Assembly: GCA_902803255.1 (NCBI GenBank)
Contig: CADCPG010000052.1
Coordinates: forward strand, 1-14,473
Length of the DNA stretch: 14,473 nt
Source of the DNA: an uncultured Ruminococcus sp.
GTDB lineage: Bacteria > Bacillota > Clostridia > Oscillospirales > CAG-272
Direction: 5' to 3'
Under the pieces are notes generated by a model that was not told where the DNA came from, ran no database searches, and saw only the letters and a list, made by a program, of their open reading frames with translations. This document shows positions 13,900-14,473 of the stretch, piece by piece. Position 1 is the stretch's first letter; the number at the start of each line of letters is the position of its first letter. The position numbers were made by a program, and so were the translations under genes.

Positions 13900-14473
13900 T
13901 GTCGTCACCTGATTATTCGAAACTGCTCTCCCCGAAGGTCTGCGCGCTTAAAAAATCGGGGATACGCAAGTTTTTCGATCTGCTCGACACGATGGAGGGC
14001 GTTGTCGGACTGACGGTCGGCCAGCCCGATTTCACGACCCCGTGGCATATACGCGAGGCCGCCGAGACGAGCATCGACGAAGGAAAGACATACTATACTT
14101 CGAATGCCGGACTTCCGCGCCTGCGCGACGCCATAGCCGGATATCTCGACCGACGGTTCGGACTCCGGTACACCCAGTCGGAGATAATCACCACGGTGGG
14201 AGGCAGCGAGGCGATAGACCTGGCTATCCGCGCGATCGTATCGCCCGGCGACGAGGTCATCGTACCCGAGCCGTCGTTCGTTTGCTACAAGCCTCTCGTT
14301 ATCATGGCCGGAGGAACTCCGGTCACCGTCACGACCAGGGTCGAGGACAGTTTCAAGCTCACTCCCGAAGCGCTGGAGGCGGCTATCACCGATAGAACAA
14401 AGGCCCTGATACTCACCTTCCCCAACAACCCGACGGGCGCGATCATGACGAAGGAAGACCTCGAGGGAATAGC
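13899..14473 (+). CDS. Class I/II PLP-dependent aminotransferase, N-terminal part
   Basis: Fold-type I aminotransferase (AspC/PatA-like group) transferring amino groups with pyridoxal phosphate. About 191 of the roughly 390 expected residues are inside; the gene runs off the window end. Visible are the substrate-side VGQPDFTTP, YYTSNAGLPRLRDAI, the cofactor-binding VGGSEAIDLA, and FPNNPTGA near residue 180; the PLP-binding Lys lies beyond the window. The ATG shares its A with the stop codon of the Lrp gene, with AGAGGA upstream. Preferred substrate (aspartate, aromatic or other) cannot be decided from this half. Its translational coupling to the Lrp regulator suggests that regulator controls it. 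Confidence 0.92.
   Translation, partial: MSSPDYSKLLSPKVCALKKSGIRKFFDLLDTMEGVVGLTVGQPDFTTPWHIREAAETSIDEGKTYYTSNAGLPRLRDAIAGYLDRRFGLRYTQSEIITTVGGSEAIDLAIRAIVSPGDEVIVPEPSFVCYKPLVIMAGGTPVTVTTRVEDSFKLTPEALEAAITDRTKALILTFPNNPTGAIMTKEDLEGI

Noticed and set aside
1..14473. CRISPR array, insertion sequence, prophage or defence island
   Set aside because: No spaced repeats, transposase, terminal repeats or phage genes were seen; the only recombinase is Xer-like and sits in a housekeeping setting.

Overview
The window reads as a piece of chromosome from a Gram-positive bacterium of the class Clostridia, probably an uncultured gut-type member of the Eubacteriales/Oscillospirales. Supporting signs are the NAD(P)-glutamate dehydrogenase close to the Clostridium symbiosum enzyme, the DUF6873 protein, the zinc-binding L28 protein, the clostridial type of HisRS with a short C-terminus, strong GGAGG ribosome sites and sigma-A promoters with 17-bp spacers. 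Coding DNA is moderately GC-rich and prefers C or G in wobble positions, while intergenic promoters are very AT-rich. The taxonomic call is inference from family resemblance, not from a marker-gene tree.

Layout. (1) 1-750: the C-terminal part of an M3-family oligoendopeptidase, ending at a perfect inverted repeat. (2) 832-1854, minus: rpmB (ribosomal protein L28) with its own terminator, then a DUF6873 gene. (3) 2050-5601, plus: from a strong promoter, a membrane-anchored M23/LytM-type peptidase, then prfB (release factor 2, encoded without the usual programmed frameshift) and a small two-helix membrane protein, closed by a 21-bp perfect hairpin shared with the convergent hisS. (4) 5608-7015, minus: a promoter, tRNA-Leu(CAA) and, only 22 nt after the tRNA, hisS. 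(5) 7019-8516, minus: gdhA with its own promoter and terminator. (6) 8580-10478, minus: a tightly packed three-gene operon (multi-spanning membrane protein, HAD phosphatase, Nudix hydrolase of the 8-oxo-dGTPase type) with promoter and terminator. (7) 10561 to the end, plus: a divergent operon of a XerC/D-like tyrosine recombinase, a MutS-like ATPase without a mismatch-recognition domain, an Lrp/AsnC regulator and a class I aminotransferase that runs off the window.

Most genes are housekeeping: translation (rpmB, prfB, tRNA-Leu, hisS), nitrogen metabolism (gdhA, Lrp plus aminotransferase), nucleotide clean-up (Nudix, HAD) and envelope (M23 protein). There is no mobile element, CRISPR array or phage module. 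The least ordinary parts are the coupled recombinase/MutS-like pair, the M23 domain with an active-site His replaced by Arg, the frameshift-free prfB with an SPY discriminator, the tRNA-hisS junction, and the coenzyme-site residues of GdhA. Six promoters could be read directly, all with exactly 17-bp spacers.
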